DNA of 8,712 bases from Gemmatimonadota bacterium (GTDB taxonomy: Bacteria > GCA-2686955), in NCBI GenBank assembly GCA_002686955.1, contig NYZA01000191.1:1-8712 (forward strand), written 5' to 3'. The stretch's first letter is position 1. Each line of letters starts with the position of its first letter. Position numbers and translations under genes: made by a program. Of this stretch, positions 1 through 8,471 are shown in pieces. A model generated the notes under the pieces. The model was not told the DNA's origin. It worked only from the letters and a program-made list of their open reading frames with translations, and searched no databases.

Positions 1-78
1 GCCATGGCGGGCAGCTCGGTGCTGGTCGTCACCAATTCCCTACGCCTTCGAACAATGGCTATCTCTTAGGAAAAAACC
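1..78. other. Leader region of htpG; possible tail of an upstream gene
   Basis: This short stretch precedes the htpG start. A purine-rich TTAGG-AAAAAA segment (66-76) ends just before the GTG and supplies a modest ribosome-binding site. Two plus-strand frames enter from the window edge and stay open, one ending at TAG 67-69 and the other at TGA 80-82. Either could be the tail of an upstream gene, but 22-26 codons are too few to decide. No convincing sigma-70 or heat-shock promoter is visible. Confidence 0.3.
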
Positions 79-2022
79 GTGAGCAGCAACACATTCGAGT
101 TTCAGGCCGAGGTCAGACAACTTCTCGACCTCATGGTGCATTCGCTCTACAGCCACAAGGACGTCTTCTTGCGCGAGCTGATCTCCAACGCCAGCGATGC
201 GATCGACAAGCGACGCTTCGAGGGATTGACCGATGCGTCGATGGCCGCTGCGGGGGATCCGGAGATCGTTCTGGAGCGTGATCCCGAGGCGCGTACGCTC
301 ACGATTCGCGACAACGGAATCGGTATGAGTCGCGACGAGGTGATGGAGAATATCGGTACGATCGCCCGCTCCGGCACGCAGGAGTTCCTCGCGCGCGCGC
401 GTGAGCTGAAGCAAGACAACCCCGATCCGGAGCTGATCGGCCAGTTCGGTGTCGGTTTCTACTCAGCCTTCATGGTCGCCGACCGGGTCGACCTCGAAAC
501 GCGCCGAGCGGGTGAGGAGACGGCCACGCGCTGGATCTCGACCGGAGACGGCAGCTACACCCTTTCGGACGCGGAGCGCGATGATGCCGGCACCACGATT
601 ACCCTTCACCTCAGAGCGGCCGATGAAGAGGATGGGCTGCAGGATTACACCGAGGAGTGGGTGGTCCGCGAGATCGTGAAGAAGTTCTCCGATTTCGTCG
701 CCTATCCGATCCGTATGAAGGTGGAGCGGACCGAGCAGGAGAAGGACGCCGACGGGAATATCGTCGAGGGCGGCGCCGAGATCCAGCGGGAGCAGGTCGA
801 CACACTCAATTCGATGAAGGCGATCTGGAGGCGTCCCAAAGATGATGTCTCCGAGGAGGAGTACTCGGAGTTCTATAAGCATATCTGCCACGACTGGAGC
901 GATCCGCTCCTCCATCTGACGTCGAAGATGGAGGGGGCTTTCGAGGCGAGCGCGCTTCTCTTCGTACCCTCCACCTCACCCTTCGACCTGCACCATCCCG
1001 AGATGTCGAGAAAGGGCCTGCAGCTCTATGTGAAGCGGGTCTTCATCATGGATGAGTGTCGCGATCTCATGCCCGACTACCTGCGCTTCATACGCGGTGT
1101 GATCGACGCCGAAGATGTGTCGCTCAACATCTCTCGCGAAATGCTGCAGAAGGACCGGCAGATCCAGGCGATCCAGAAGCATCTCACGAAGAAGGTACTC
1201 GACACGTTGGTCGATCTCCACAAGGACGATCCCGAGAAATACCGCACCTTCTGGGGTGAATTCGGCCCGGTCCTCAAAGAGGGTTTGATGGCGTTTGGAG
1301 ATCGCCAGGAACGGATTCTCGATCTGGTGCTCGCCGCCTCCACGAACGACGAGAAGGAGCTGACGTCGCTCGATCAATACATCGAAAGGATGAAGGAGGA
1401 TCAAGACGCGGTCTACTACATGACCGGCACATCGAGAGAGGCGGTGTTGCAGTCACCGCATATCGAGGCTTTTCGGGAGAAGGGCTACGAAGTGCTGCTG
1501 CTAACCGATCGGGTCGACGAAGTGTGGCTCGGACGCCCCCAGGAGTACAAAGAGAAGAAGCTCCAGTCGATCGGTCATGGCGAAGTGGATCTGGGTAGCG
1601 ACGAGGAGAAGGAGGAGACGAAGAAGGAGCTCGAGGAGAAGAAGACCGAGTTCACGACCCTGCTCGAGAAGCTTCAGTCGGTGCTCGATGAGCGGGTGAA
1701 GGAGGTTCGACTCTCGACCCGCCTCACCTCATCGGCGGCCTGCCTGGTCGGCGATACGGGCGACCTGAGCCCTCAACTCGAGGCGATGATGCGGGAATCG
1801 GGGCAGAAGATCCCCTCGATGAAGCGGATCCTGGAGCTGAATCCCGATCATGCGGTGCTGGCAAAGCTGCGCGGCCGCTTCGACGAAAACCCCGAGGACG
1901 AGTCGATCACCGAGTTCGCGGAGCTGCTCTACGGCCAGGCGGTCCTGGCGGAGGGCGCGGAGCTCGAGGATCCCGCTGGGTTCAGCAAGCGGGTGGCGGA
2001 TTTGATGACGAAGGCTATTTGA
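79..2022 (+). CDS. htpG: Chaperone protein HtpG (bacterial Hsp90)
   Basis: This is the ATP-dependent Hsp90 chaperone, a cytosolic homodimer that remodels client proteins, usually together with DnaK. The protein is 647 residues, slightly longer than the roughly 620-630 typical of bacterial HtpG. The N-terminal GHKL ATPase domain (about 1-215) shows the catalytic Glu33 and Asn37 in RELISNASDA, the nucleotide-binding Asp78 and glycines in DNGIGM (78-83), and the lid/glycine motif GQFGVGFYSAFM (121-132). A short charged linker (about 216-235) follows, in place of the long eukaryotic one. The middle domain carries the catalytic arginine loop LNISREMLQ with Arg353. A Glu/Lys-rich helix (about 508-530) leads into the C-terminal dimerisation domain, which ends in a helix without the eukaryotic MEEVD tail. 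The start is GTG at 79, preceded by AGG at 68-70; the protein aligns with HtpG from this residue. It converges with the outer-membrane gene 7 bases beyond its stop. The gene looks intact. Confidence 0.97.
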   Translation: MSSNTFEFQAEVRQLLDLMVHSLYSHKDVFLRELISNASDAIDKRRFEGLTDASMAAAGDPEIVLERDPEARTLTIRDNGIGMSRDEVMENIGTIARSGTQEFLARARELKQDNPDPELIGQFGVGFYSAFMVADRVDLETRRAGEETATRWISTGDGSYTLSDAERDDAGTTITLHLRAADEEDGLQDYTEEWVVREIVKKFSDFVAYPIRMKVERTEQEKDADGNIVEGGAEIQREQVDTLNSMKAIWRRPKDDVSEEEYSEFYKHICHDWSDPLLHLTSKMEGAFEASALLFVPSTSPFDLHHPEMSRKGLQLYVKRVFIMDECRDLMPDYLRFIRGVIDAEDVSLNISREMLQKDRQIQAIQKHLTKKVLDTLVDLHKDDPEKYRTFWGEFGPVLKEGLMAFGDRQERILDLVLAASTNDEKELTSLDQYIERMKEDQDAVYYMTGTSREAVLQSPHIEAFREKGYEVLLLTDRVDEVWLGRPQEYKEKKLQSIGHGEVDLGSDEEKEETKKELEEKKTEFTTLLEKLQSVLDERVKEVRLSTRLTSSAACLVGDTGDLSPQLEAMMRESGQKIPSMKRILELNPDHAVLAKLRGRFDENPEDESITEFAELLYGQAVLAEGAELEDPAGFSKRVADLMTKAI

Positions 2023-2029
2023 GGGGGGC

Positions 2030-3364
2030 CTACGCCCCAAACCGCAACCCCAAAGCCACAATCGTATACGAGGTCTCATAAGTCCCGCGCGTATCGGGCG
2101 CGGGCTCGAGATCACCGATTCCCAGATAGTCCGGCCGGTTGTCGGTCTCGTCCACCACGACGTCGGGCTGGAAATAGTGCATGCCGGAAAGATCGACGGT
2201 CCAGCCACGGCCCAGTCCGTAGGAGAAGCCGCCGCTCACACCGTATCGCTCGGGCGATTGGCCCACGAAGAAGTTCTCGGTCTTGACCGAACTGCTCTCG
2301 TAGAGCCCGCCGAACCGCCATCCCAGGTGCCCCGGATCGGCCTCGTGGCGCACGCCGAATCGGATCGAGTAGGCGTCCTTGTAGTCGTAAGTGAGCGTCG
2401 TGACGCCGAGTGTGTCGTCCAGACCTTCCACGATGATCTGGTCGGGGGTAACGATCAGGGTGTCGGTGTTGCTCCAATTCTCGAAGACGCCGGCCACTTC
2501 GACCCAAGTGCTCTCGCCGACGCGATGCGCGAGCCCACAGCGCGCGATGTCGGCCAGCTCGAGCTCGTACTCGCCCGCGTCGCCGTCGACCGAGATCCCG
2601 GCCATGTTCATGAACTGCGGCAGGTCGATGGCGAGCTCGATGTCGCCGTCGATGCTGGTCGGGCTCTGATAGGAAAGGCCGAGGCGCCAGGTCTCGGCGG
2701 GCACCCAAGTCAGTCCAAGGTTCCAGGTCCAAGAGAGATTGGCGGAGCGGCCGACGATATAGGCGTCGCCCGCCTCGTGCGGCAGGGTCATCGCTTTGAA
2801 CTCGGCATTCACGCCCTGGGGCGCAAGCTGGGCGCCGCCTCCGAAGCGAAACGCACCCCACCTCCTCGCCAGCGCCGCACCGATCCAGGCGGTGTAGCTC
2901 TGGTCGCTGATGATCGTGTATCGGGTGGGGCCGTCCTCGTCGTAGGCGAAGCGGCCCTTGTACGGTCCCCAGGCGCCCAGGCCGAAAGCCCAGTCCCCCG
3001 CCCCATGAGCCCCGAAGAAAGCCGGTACCTGGAAGAGCCCCGCCTCGTTCTCGGCCAAAGGGTAGTCGATCGAGAACTCCTGGTTGGGAAGCTCGAAGAG
3101 CCAGGTGTCGGTTGCCCTCTTGAATGTGTGAGGGCTGTGAATGAAGGCCACGTCGATCGCCAGATGCCGTCCCTCCGGGAGATCGGAGAGATTCGCGGGG
3201 TTGTACCAGATGGCCAGGGGATCGATTCCGCTCGCCACGTACGCGCCGCCCGACCCGAGGGCGGGTGTGCCGATGGCGGGAACGAACATGCCGGCCGCGA
3301 GAGCGTGATGAAGCGGCGCGGTGAGGGCGAAGGCCACGAGGAAGGGCTTGGCGCGAGGGGGCAT
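2030..3364 (-). CDS. FadL/OmpP1/TodX-family outer-membrane transport protein
   Basis: This is a predicted 14-stranded outer-membrane beta-barrel of the FadL type; family members import long-chain fatty acids or aromatic hydrocarbons by diffusion. The 444-residue length is normal for the family. Residues 1-24 form a Sec signal peptide (basic start, hydrophobic core, probable cleavage after the ALA or AA near 23-24). The mature N-terminus has the family signature: GTPALGSGGAYVA (32-44), then DPLAIWYNPANLSDL with the conserved Asn-Pro-Ala at 55-57. The rest alternates short aromatic and hydrophobic strands with acidic loops, and the protein ends in a final strand (VALGLRFGA). The ATG at 3364 has an excellent AAGGAG site (3370-3375) five bases upstream. 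It lies 85 bases downstream of the DUF255 gene on the same strand, so read-through is possible. Family membership is well supported; the substrate cannot be told from sequence, so no gene symbol is given. Confidence 0.85.
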   Translation of the reverse strand: MPPRAKPFLVAFALTAPLHHALAAGMFVPAIGTPALGSGGAYVASGIDPLAIWYNPANLSDLPEGRHLAIDVAFIHSPHTFKRATDTWLFELPNQEFSIDYPLAENEAGLFQVPAFFGAHGAGDWAFGLGAWGPYKGRFAYDEDGPTRYTIISDQSYTAWIGAALARRWGAFRFGGGAQLAPQGVNAEFKAMTLPHEAGDAYIVGRSANLSWTWNLGLTWVPAETWRLGLSYQSPTSIDGDIELAIDLPQFMNMAGISVDGDAGEYELELADIARCGLAHRVGESTWVEVAGVFENWSNTDTLIVTPDQIIVEGLDDTLGVTTLTYDYKDAYSIRFGVRHEADPGHLGWRFGGLYESSSVKTENFFVGQSPERYGVSGGFSYGLGRGWTVDLSGMHYFQPDVVVDETDNRPDYLGIGDLEPAPDTRGTYETSYTIVALGLRFGA

Positions 3365-3369
3365 CGGGG

Positions 3370-3375
3370 CTCCTT
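3370..3375 (-). promoter_or_regulatory. Strong Shine-Dalgarno site of the FadL-type gene
   Basis: On the minus strand the sequence reads AAGGAG, followed by five bases and the ATG at 3364. It fixes the start that begins the signal peptide. The rest of the 3365-3449 gap holds only an imperfect GC-rich inverted repeat near 3436-3449, just past the DUF255 stop, and no obvious promoter. Confidence 0.75.
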
Positions 3376-3449
3376 TTTCCGAGGGCTCGAAACGAAGAGC
3401 CGGGAGGATAGCCCAGACGCACGTCGCTGTAGGAGCGCGTCGATGCGCG

Positions 3450-5738
<2,289 letters not shown>

Positions 5739-5742
5739 GGAT

Positions 5743-5748
5743 TCTCCC
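5743..5748 (-). promoter_or_regulatory. Shine-Dalgarno site that sets the DUF255 start
   Basis: The minus strand reads GGGAGA then ATCC then GTG (5738). The spacing of about five bases from GGGAG favours this GTG over the TTG at 5780, which has no ribosome-binding site and would add residues encoded by the palindromic DNA at 5758-5776. Confidence 0.7.
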
Positions 5749-5757
5749 GGTGCATTC

Positions 5758-5776
5758 GCCGACCCTAAGGGTCGGC
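5758..5776. repeat. 19-bp perfect palindrome at the left end of the element
   Basis: GCCGACCCTAAGGGTCGGC is self-complementary around a central A. Its right half (from 5769) is the left terminal repeat of the 179-bp element; its left half (GCCGACCCTAA, 5758-5768) is an exact copy of the element's right end plus flank (5940-5950). It lies 20 bases upstream of the DUF255 GTG and could also fold in that gene's leader RNA. Confidence 0.8.
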
Positions 5777-5947
5777 GCAAGAATAACTTGTCATCTTCGC
5801 GCCCATATGTGCCGCAGATCTAGCCGATCGGCAAGCCCCGAAACCGGAGGAATAGTCGGGCTATTTTGAGGGTTTCGGGGCTTGCCGATCGGCCGGAGAT
5901 GTCGTGCAGATGGGATGCCAAATGGCAAGTTATTATTGTGCCGACCC
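5769..5947. mobile_element. 179-bp palindromic MITE-like element with TAA duplication
   Basis: The whole segment is one inverted repeat centred on 5858. Two 77-base arms align without any gap; by hand count about 59 of 77 positions match. The outer 22 bases match at 20 (GGGTCGGC then C-A-A, AATAACTTG), the middle 32 are diverged (16 matches), and the inner 23 (5823-5845 against 5871-5893) are perfect. Each inner arm begins or ends with the 10-base palindrome GCCGATCGGC. The 25-base centre contains a further AATAG/CTATT pair (5851-5855, 5861-5865). The element is flanked by TAA at 5766-5768 and 5948-5950, consistent with a 3-base target duplication. No transposase or convincing reading frame lies inside. 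These are the hallmarks of a miniature inverted-repeat element mobilised in trans; TNA-type duplications occur in some IS5-family groups, but I cannot assign a parent. An alternative is a fixed long hairpin acting at the RNA level between two same-strand genes. Confidence 0.7.
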
Positions 5948-6174
5948 TAAAGCGTGTCGATACGCGATGGCTCCGTCTGGGGCGGTGTCGGCTCGGCGAG
6001 CTGAGGCTCCCCATCGAACTTCCAGTCGGGAAAGCGCTGGCGCAGGCGCTTCATGAACACCTTCGCGCTGAAATCGCGAAAGAGGAACACCCTTTCTTCG
6101 GTCTCGCCGTCGAGCGTTCGCCGCCCCTGAATCTTGTAGAGGTTGTTCTGGCTGGCCAAGGCGTGTCTCTCCAC
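5947..6174 (-). CDS. Small protein of unknown function (75 residues)
   Basis: I do not recognise this protein. It is 75 residues, soluble-looking, with mixed strand and helix character: NLYKIQGRRTL, then TEERVFLFRDF, an amphipathic stretch SAKVFMKRLRQRFPDWKF, and a Pro-rich acidic tail. The composition looks like real coding sequence. The start is uncertain. GTG at 6174 has little upstream support, whereas a TTG at 6159 (giving 70 residues, starting with ASQNNLYKIQ after the initiator) has GGAGAG about seven bases upstream. The TAG stop (5949-5947) sits on the boundary of the palindromic element: T and A come from the flanking TAA and G is the first base of the element. With one TAA copy removed, the inferred empty site would still read TAG, so the insertion need not have truncated the gene. 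Confidence 0.5.
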   Translation of the reverse strand: MERHALASQNNLYKIQGRRTLDGETEERVFLFRDFSAKVFMKRLRQRFPDWKFDGEPQLAEPTPPQTEPSRIDTL

Positions 6175-6404
6175 GTACTCAACGGTCGGTTGGCACGGAG
6201 GACCATAACAGGATCAAATCGGTCCCCGGTCCAGTTTCCCGCTCTCTTGCCGATGAAAAAGGCAGCGAATTGCCGCCCAGTCTGGTATCTGGAGCAAAAC
6301 TCAATGGCCTGGCTCTACCGTATCTTCCTCGCGTCCCTGGCAACCTGGATCGTGCTCTCGGCGAGGACCGGCGAAGGGATCTGGCCCGGGTAGAGCCGGC
6401 GAGA
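6175..6404. other. Intergenic stretch between two small minus-strand genes
   Basis: This 230-base region separates the 75-residue gene from the Imm-like gene. Apart from a possible 29-codon plus-strand frame (6304-6393) I see no gene, no clear terminator hairpin with a T run, and no strong promoter. The base composition in 6240-6310 is less GC-rich than in its neighbours. Confidence 0.4.
6304..6393 (+). CDS. Possible 29-residue single-helix membrane peptide
   Basis: An ATG at 6304, nine bases after GGAG (within TCTGGAGC), opens a 29-codon frame ending at TAG 6391-6393. The peptide begins MAWLYRIFLASLATWIVLSA and finishes RTGEGIWPG, so residues 2-19 could form one transmembrane helix with a short charged tail. 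It is antisense to nothing and fills most of the gap before the Imm-like gene. No homology is recognised. A frame this short can arise by chance, so this is a candidate only. Confidence 0.25.
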   Translation: MAWLYRIFLASLATWIVLSARTGEGIWPG

Positions 6405-6635
6405 TCAGAGGCTGCTCTTCACCCCCGCGAATCCGACCCGCCGCGCGGTGACCACAGCCGGACGAAGCGACCACCACAGGGCCATGCCCCAGCCCGCAAG
6501 TGTCCAGCCCACGAGCGCATTGACCATCACGATCTTCGTGGACCGCGGGTGCACGCGGAAAAGCGCCACGAGTGAGGGGGTCAAGTAGATCCCCAAAACA
6601 ACTCCGAAAAGCAGCTGGATCGCTTGTTGGGACAT
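6405..6635 (-). CDS. Superinfection immunity (Imm) family membrane protein
   Basis: This 76-residue protein matches the layout of the Imm superinfection-immunity family, named after phage T4 Imm, which blocks DNA entry of a second phage. Chromosomal members are common and mostly uncharacterised. Residues about 6-26 form a first hydrophobic helix (LLFGVVLGIYLTPSLVALF), followed by a short basic loop RVHPRSTK (27-34), then a second helix (35-57) with the family's Gly-Trp pattern, LVGWTLAGWGMALWWSL. The tail is basic. The ATG is at 6635; the upstream GGCGAGAG is only a partial ribosome-binding site. It is divergent from the 126-residue gene with 100 bases between their starts. The family assignment rests on the two-helix layout and the LVGWT...GW motif, and the actual role here, phage exclusion or otherwise, is not shown. 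Confidence 0.7.
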   Translation of the reverse strand: MSQQAIQLLFGVVLGIYLTPSLVALFRVHPRSTKIVMVNALVGWTLAGWGMALWWSLRPAVVTARRVGFAGVKSSL

Positions 6636-6735
6636 GGGACTCTCGCCAATCCGACGGCCGGGGGGGCGCGACGGGGTCTACTCCATCGATCGGATCGAAT
6701 CATCGGTGCGATCCAGCCAATGATAAGCTCTGTCC

Positions 6736-7116
6736 GTGTCTCATGCACCCTCCCAGGCCCTTCTCGCGGAACTGCGCGCACTCTCAGACCTCTTGCGGAC
6801 CCCGGAGGGCGACTGCGTCCGCCCCTCGCCGCCCCTCGTGGCCGCCCTCTCCGCATTCGAGGCGAAGGCGCGCGAGTGGATCCGCTCGATCGAAGCCGCC
6901 GAAACCGAAAAGCGCTTCCTCGGGGCCCATCCCCGCGCCCGGCACTACGCCGATGAGCTCAGAGGCGACCGGGAGCGCCTACTCACCGAAATCGGCGACC
7001 GGATCGCGCAGACGCGCGAGGGAAACCCCGATCACACGCGCATCGCCGACCTGATCCGGGCGTGGACCCACCACGTGGAGTCGATCGCCCGGATCGAGGC
7101 CAGAGCTTCTAACTGA
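6736..7116 (+). CDS. Helical protein of unknown function (126 residues)
   Basis: I do not recognise this protein. It is 126 residues, soluble, rich in Ala, Arg and Glu, and predicted almost entirely helical: heptad-like stretches run from about 6-20, 33-58, 70-92 and 98-123, consistent with a small helical bundle or short coiled coil. There is no signal peptide or membrane segment. The GTG start (6736) has no Shine-Dalgarno site. A TGATAA box at 6721-6726 lies ten bases upstream, so the transcript could be nearly leaderless if that is a -10 element, but no good -35 is visible. The stop codon overlaps the end of the convergent dehydrogenase gene by 8 bases (7109-7116). Coding is supported by length and by the lack of a better frame here; function is open. 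Confidence 0.6.
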   Translation: MSHAPSQALLAELRALSDLLRTPEGDCVRPSPPLVAALSAFEAKAREWIRSIEAAETEKRFLGAHPRARHYADELRGDRERLLTEIGDRIAQTREGNPDHTRIADLIRAWTHHVESIARIEARASN

Positions 7117-8230
7117 GCCGCCTCACGATCGCCTCGCCAACCTCGGTCGTCGTGGCGCCGCCACCCATATCGTAGGTTCGCGCGTCGCCCTCGCGAATCA
7201 CACGCGCGATCGCCGTCTCGAGACGTCGCGCCCGGTCGTCTTCACCGAGCCAATCGAGCATCAGCTTCGTTGTGAGCAGCATCGCCATCGGGTTGACTTT
7301 GTTCTGCCCCGTGTATTTCGGCGCCGATCCATGCGTCGGCTCGAAAACAGCGTAGCGATCGCCAATATTCCCGCTCGCGGCGAAGCCCAGTCCCCCGACG
7401 AGCTGTGCACACAGATCGGAAATAATGTCGCCAAACATATTTCCGGCGACAAGAACACCGTACTGCTGCGGGTTCTTGACCAGCCACATGCACATAGCGT
7501 CGATATTCGCCTCCCACAGATCGATCCCGGGGTAGTCGCGCGCAACCTTACGCGCCGTGCGCACCATCAGCCCCGAAGTCTCCCGCAACACATTCGGCTT
7601 CTCGACCACCGTCACGGTCTTGTAACCATGGGTCTTCGCATACTCGAAAGCCTGCGTGGCTATGCTCCTCGCGCCGTTGCGCGTGATAATGCGCGTCGAC
7701 ATCGCGATATCATCGAGAGGGACATCGCCGAAACGACGCATTTTCGGGTGGTTGCGCGTGAGCACGTCCATCAGTTCGGCGGGGAGGGGATGGAATTCGA
7801 TGCCGACATAGAGCCCTTCGGTGTTCTCGCGAAACACAACGAGATCGATGTCGTCACGAAGATTGAGCGGATTCCCATCGAACGCCTTGCAGGGACGAAG
7901 ATTGGTGTGCAGATTGAACTCCTGCCGCAACCGCACGATCGGGCTCGAATAGACCAGCCCCGAGTCTTTCAGCTCGGGAATCAGCGCCTCCTGAGCCTCC
8001 TCCTTCGGCATCGAAGTGATGGCGCCGAAGAGGGCGCAATCGGTGTTGCGCAACAGTTCGAGCGTACGCTCCGGCAGCGGATTCCCCTCGGTCCTCCAGA
8101 ACTCCCACCCGATATCTCCGTGGGGGTACTCCGCGTCGAATTCGAGCGCGTCGAGCACACTACGCGCGATGTTCATGACGTCGATGCCGATGCCATCGCC
8201 AGGCAGCCAGGCGATCTTGTACTGAGCCAT
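7109..8230 (-). CDS. Isocitrate/isopropylmalate-family dehydrogenase
   Basis: This is a 373-residue beta-decarboxylating dehydrogenase that oxidises a (2R,3S)-hydroxy di- or tricarboxylate with Mg2+ and NAD(P)+. The N-terminus WLPGDGIGIDV (8-18) is typical. Substrate and catalytic residues by comparison with E. coli isocitrate dehydrogenase are Arg102, Arg112, Arg134 (FRENTEGLY), Tyr141, Lys211 and the metal-binding Asp244, Asp268 and Asp272 (GDIISD). The cofactor loop HGSAPKYTGQNKVNP (300-314) has Lys305, Tyr306 and Val312, equal to the NADP-selecting K344/Y345/V351 of the E. coli enzyme; Tyr353 also fits Y391, but R395 is replaced by Gly. The substrate helix SSPIVRLR (95-102) resembles homoisocitrate dehydrogenases more than E. 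coli Icd. So the exact substrate (isocitrate, homoisocitrate or isopropylmalate) stays open. The start is the ATG at 8230, with GGAG (8236-8239) five bases upstream; an upstream ATG at 8359 would add a 43-residue non-homologous leader. No leuCD-like partners are present. Confidence 0.92.
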   Translation of the reverse strand: MAQYKIAWLPGDGIGIDVMNIARSVLDALEFDAEYPHGDIGWEFWRTEGNPLPERTLELLRNTDCALFGAITSMPKEEAQEALIPELKDSGLVYSSPIVRLRQEFNLHTNLRPCKAFDGNPLNLRDDIDLVVFRENTEGLYVGIEFHPLPAELMDVLTRNHPKMRRFGDVPLDDIAMSTRIITRNGARSIATQAFEYAKTHGYKTVTVVEKPNVLRETSGLMVRTARKVARDYPGIDLWEANIDAMCMWLVKNPQQYGVLVAGNMFGDIISDLCAQLVGGLGFAASGNIGDRYAVFEPTHGSAPKYTGQNKVNPMAMLLTTKLMLDWLGEDDRARRLETAIARVIREGDARTYDMGGGATTTEVGEAIVRRLS

Positions 8231-8471
8231 TTCTACTCCGGTGGGTGGATGAGCCGATGACCTCCGAGAATCCCAGCAACAACCCTGCAGCAGGTTACCA
8301 GAATCGAACCGGGCGGGGAGGCTCGTGGATTCCAACCCCGCGCCGGGCGGGCGGGGCATCGCGTTCGGGGATGCGGAGCCACGGGGCGTGCCTGGCTGCG
8401 AATGGCGGAGGCCGGCGGGTCAATGCTCGGTCTCCCCCCCCTCCTTCGTCCTCCATGTCGATCGATGCCCC
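8231..8471. other. Leader of the dehydrogenase gene; no gene seen
   Basis: The GGAG ribosome-binding site (8236-8239, minus strand) is the only element I can support. The region is GC-rich with an eight-C run at 8434-8441. A T-arm-like box lies at 8301-8310 but does not belong to a complete tRNA fold. The minus-strand promoter for the dehydrogenase should lie here, but no clear -10/-35 pair stands out. Confidence 0.4.

Noticed and set aside
2023-2039. G-rich/C-rich pair between htpG and the FadL-type gene as a terminator
   Set aside because: The stem would be about four pairs with no T run and overlaps the stop codon of the transporter gene.
5739-5780. Upstream TTG start for the DUF255 gene at 5780
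   Set aside because: It has no ribosome-binding site and would translate through the palindrome; GTG 5738 has GGGAG at good spacing and starts the signal peptide.
5866-6303. Plus-strand open frame running from the element across the 75-residue gene
   Set aside because: It starts inside the palindrome and is antisense to the small gene; only its last 29 codons have independent support as a separate start.
6660-6666. Run of seven G between the Imm-like and 126-residue genes as a phase-variable tract
   Set aside because: It is short, lies outside both coding regions, and seven G in GC-rich DNA is not unusual.
8281-8320. T-arm-like sequence (GGTTCGATTC on the minus strand, 8310-8301), suggesting a tRNA
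   Set aside because: The T stem pairs imperfectly, and no matching 5' acceptor strand, D arm or anticodon stem could be found upstream on the minus strand. It looks like a chance match.
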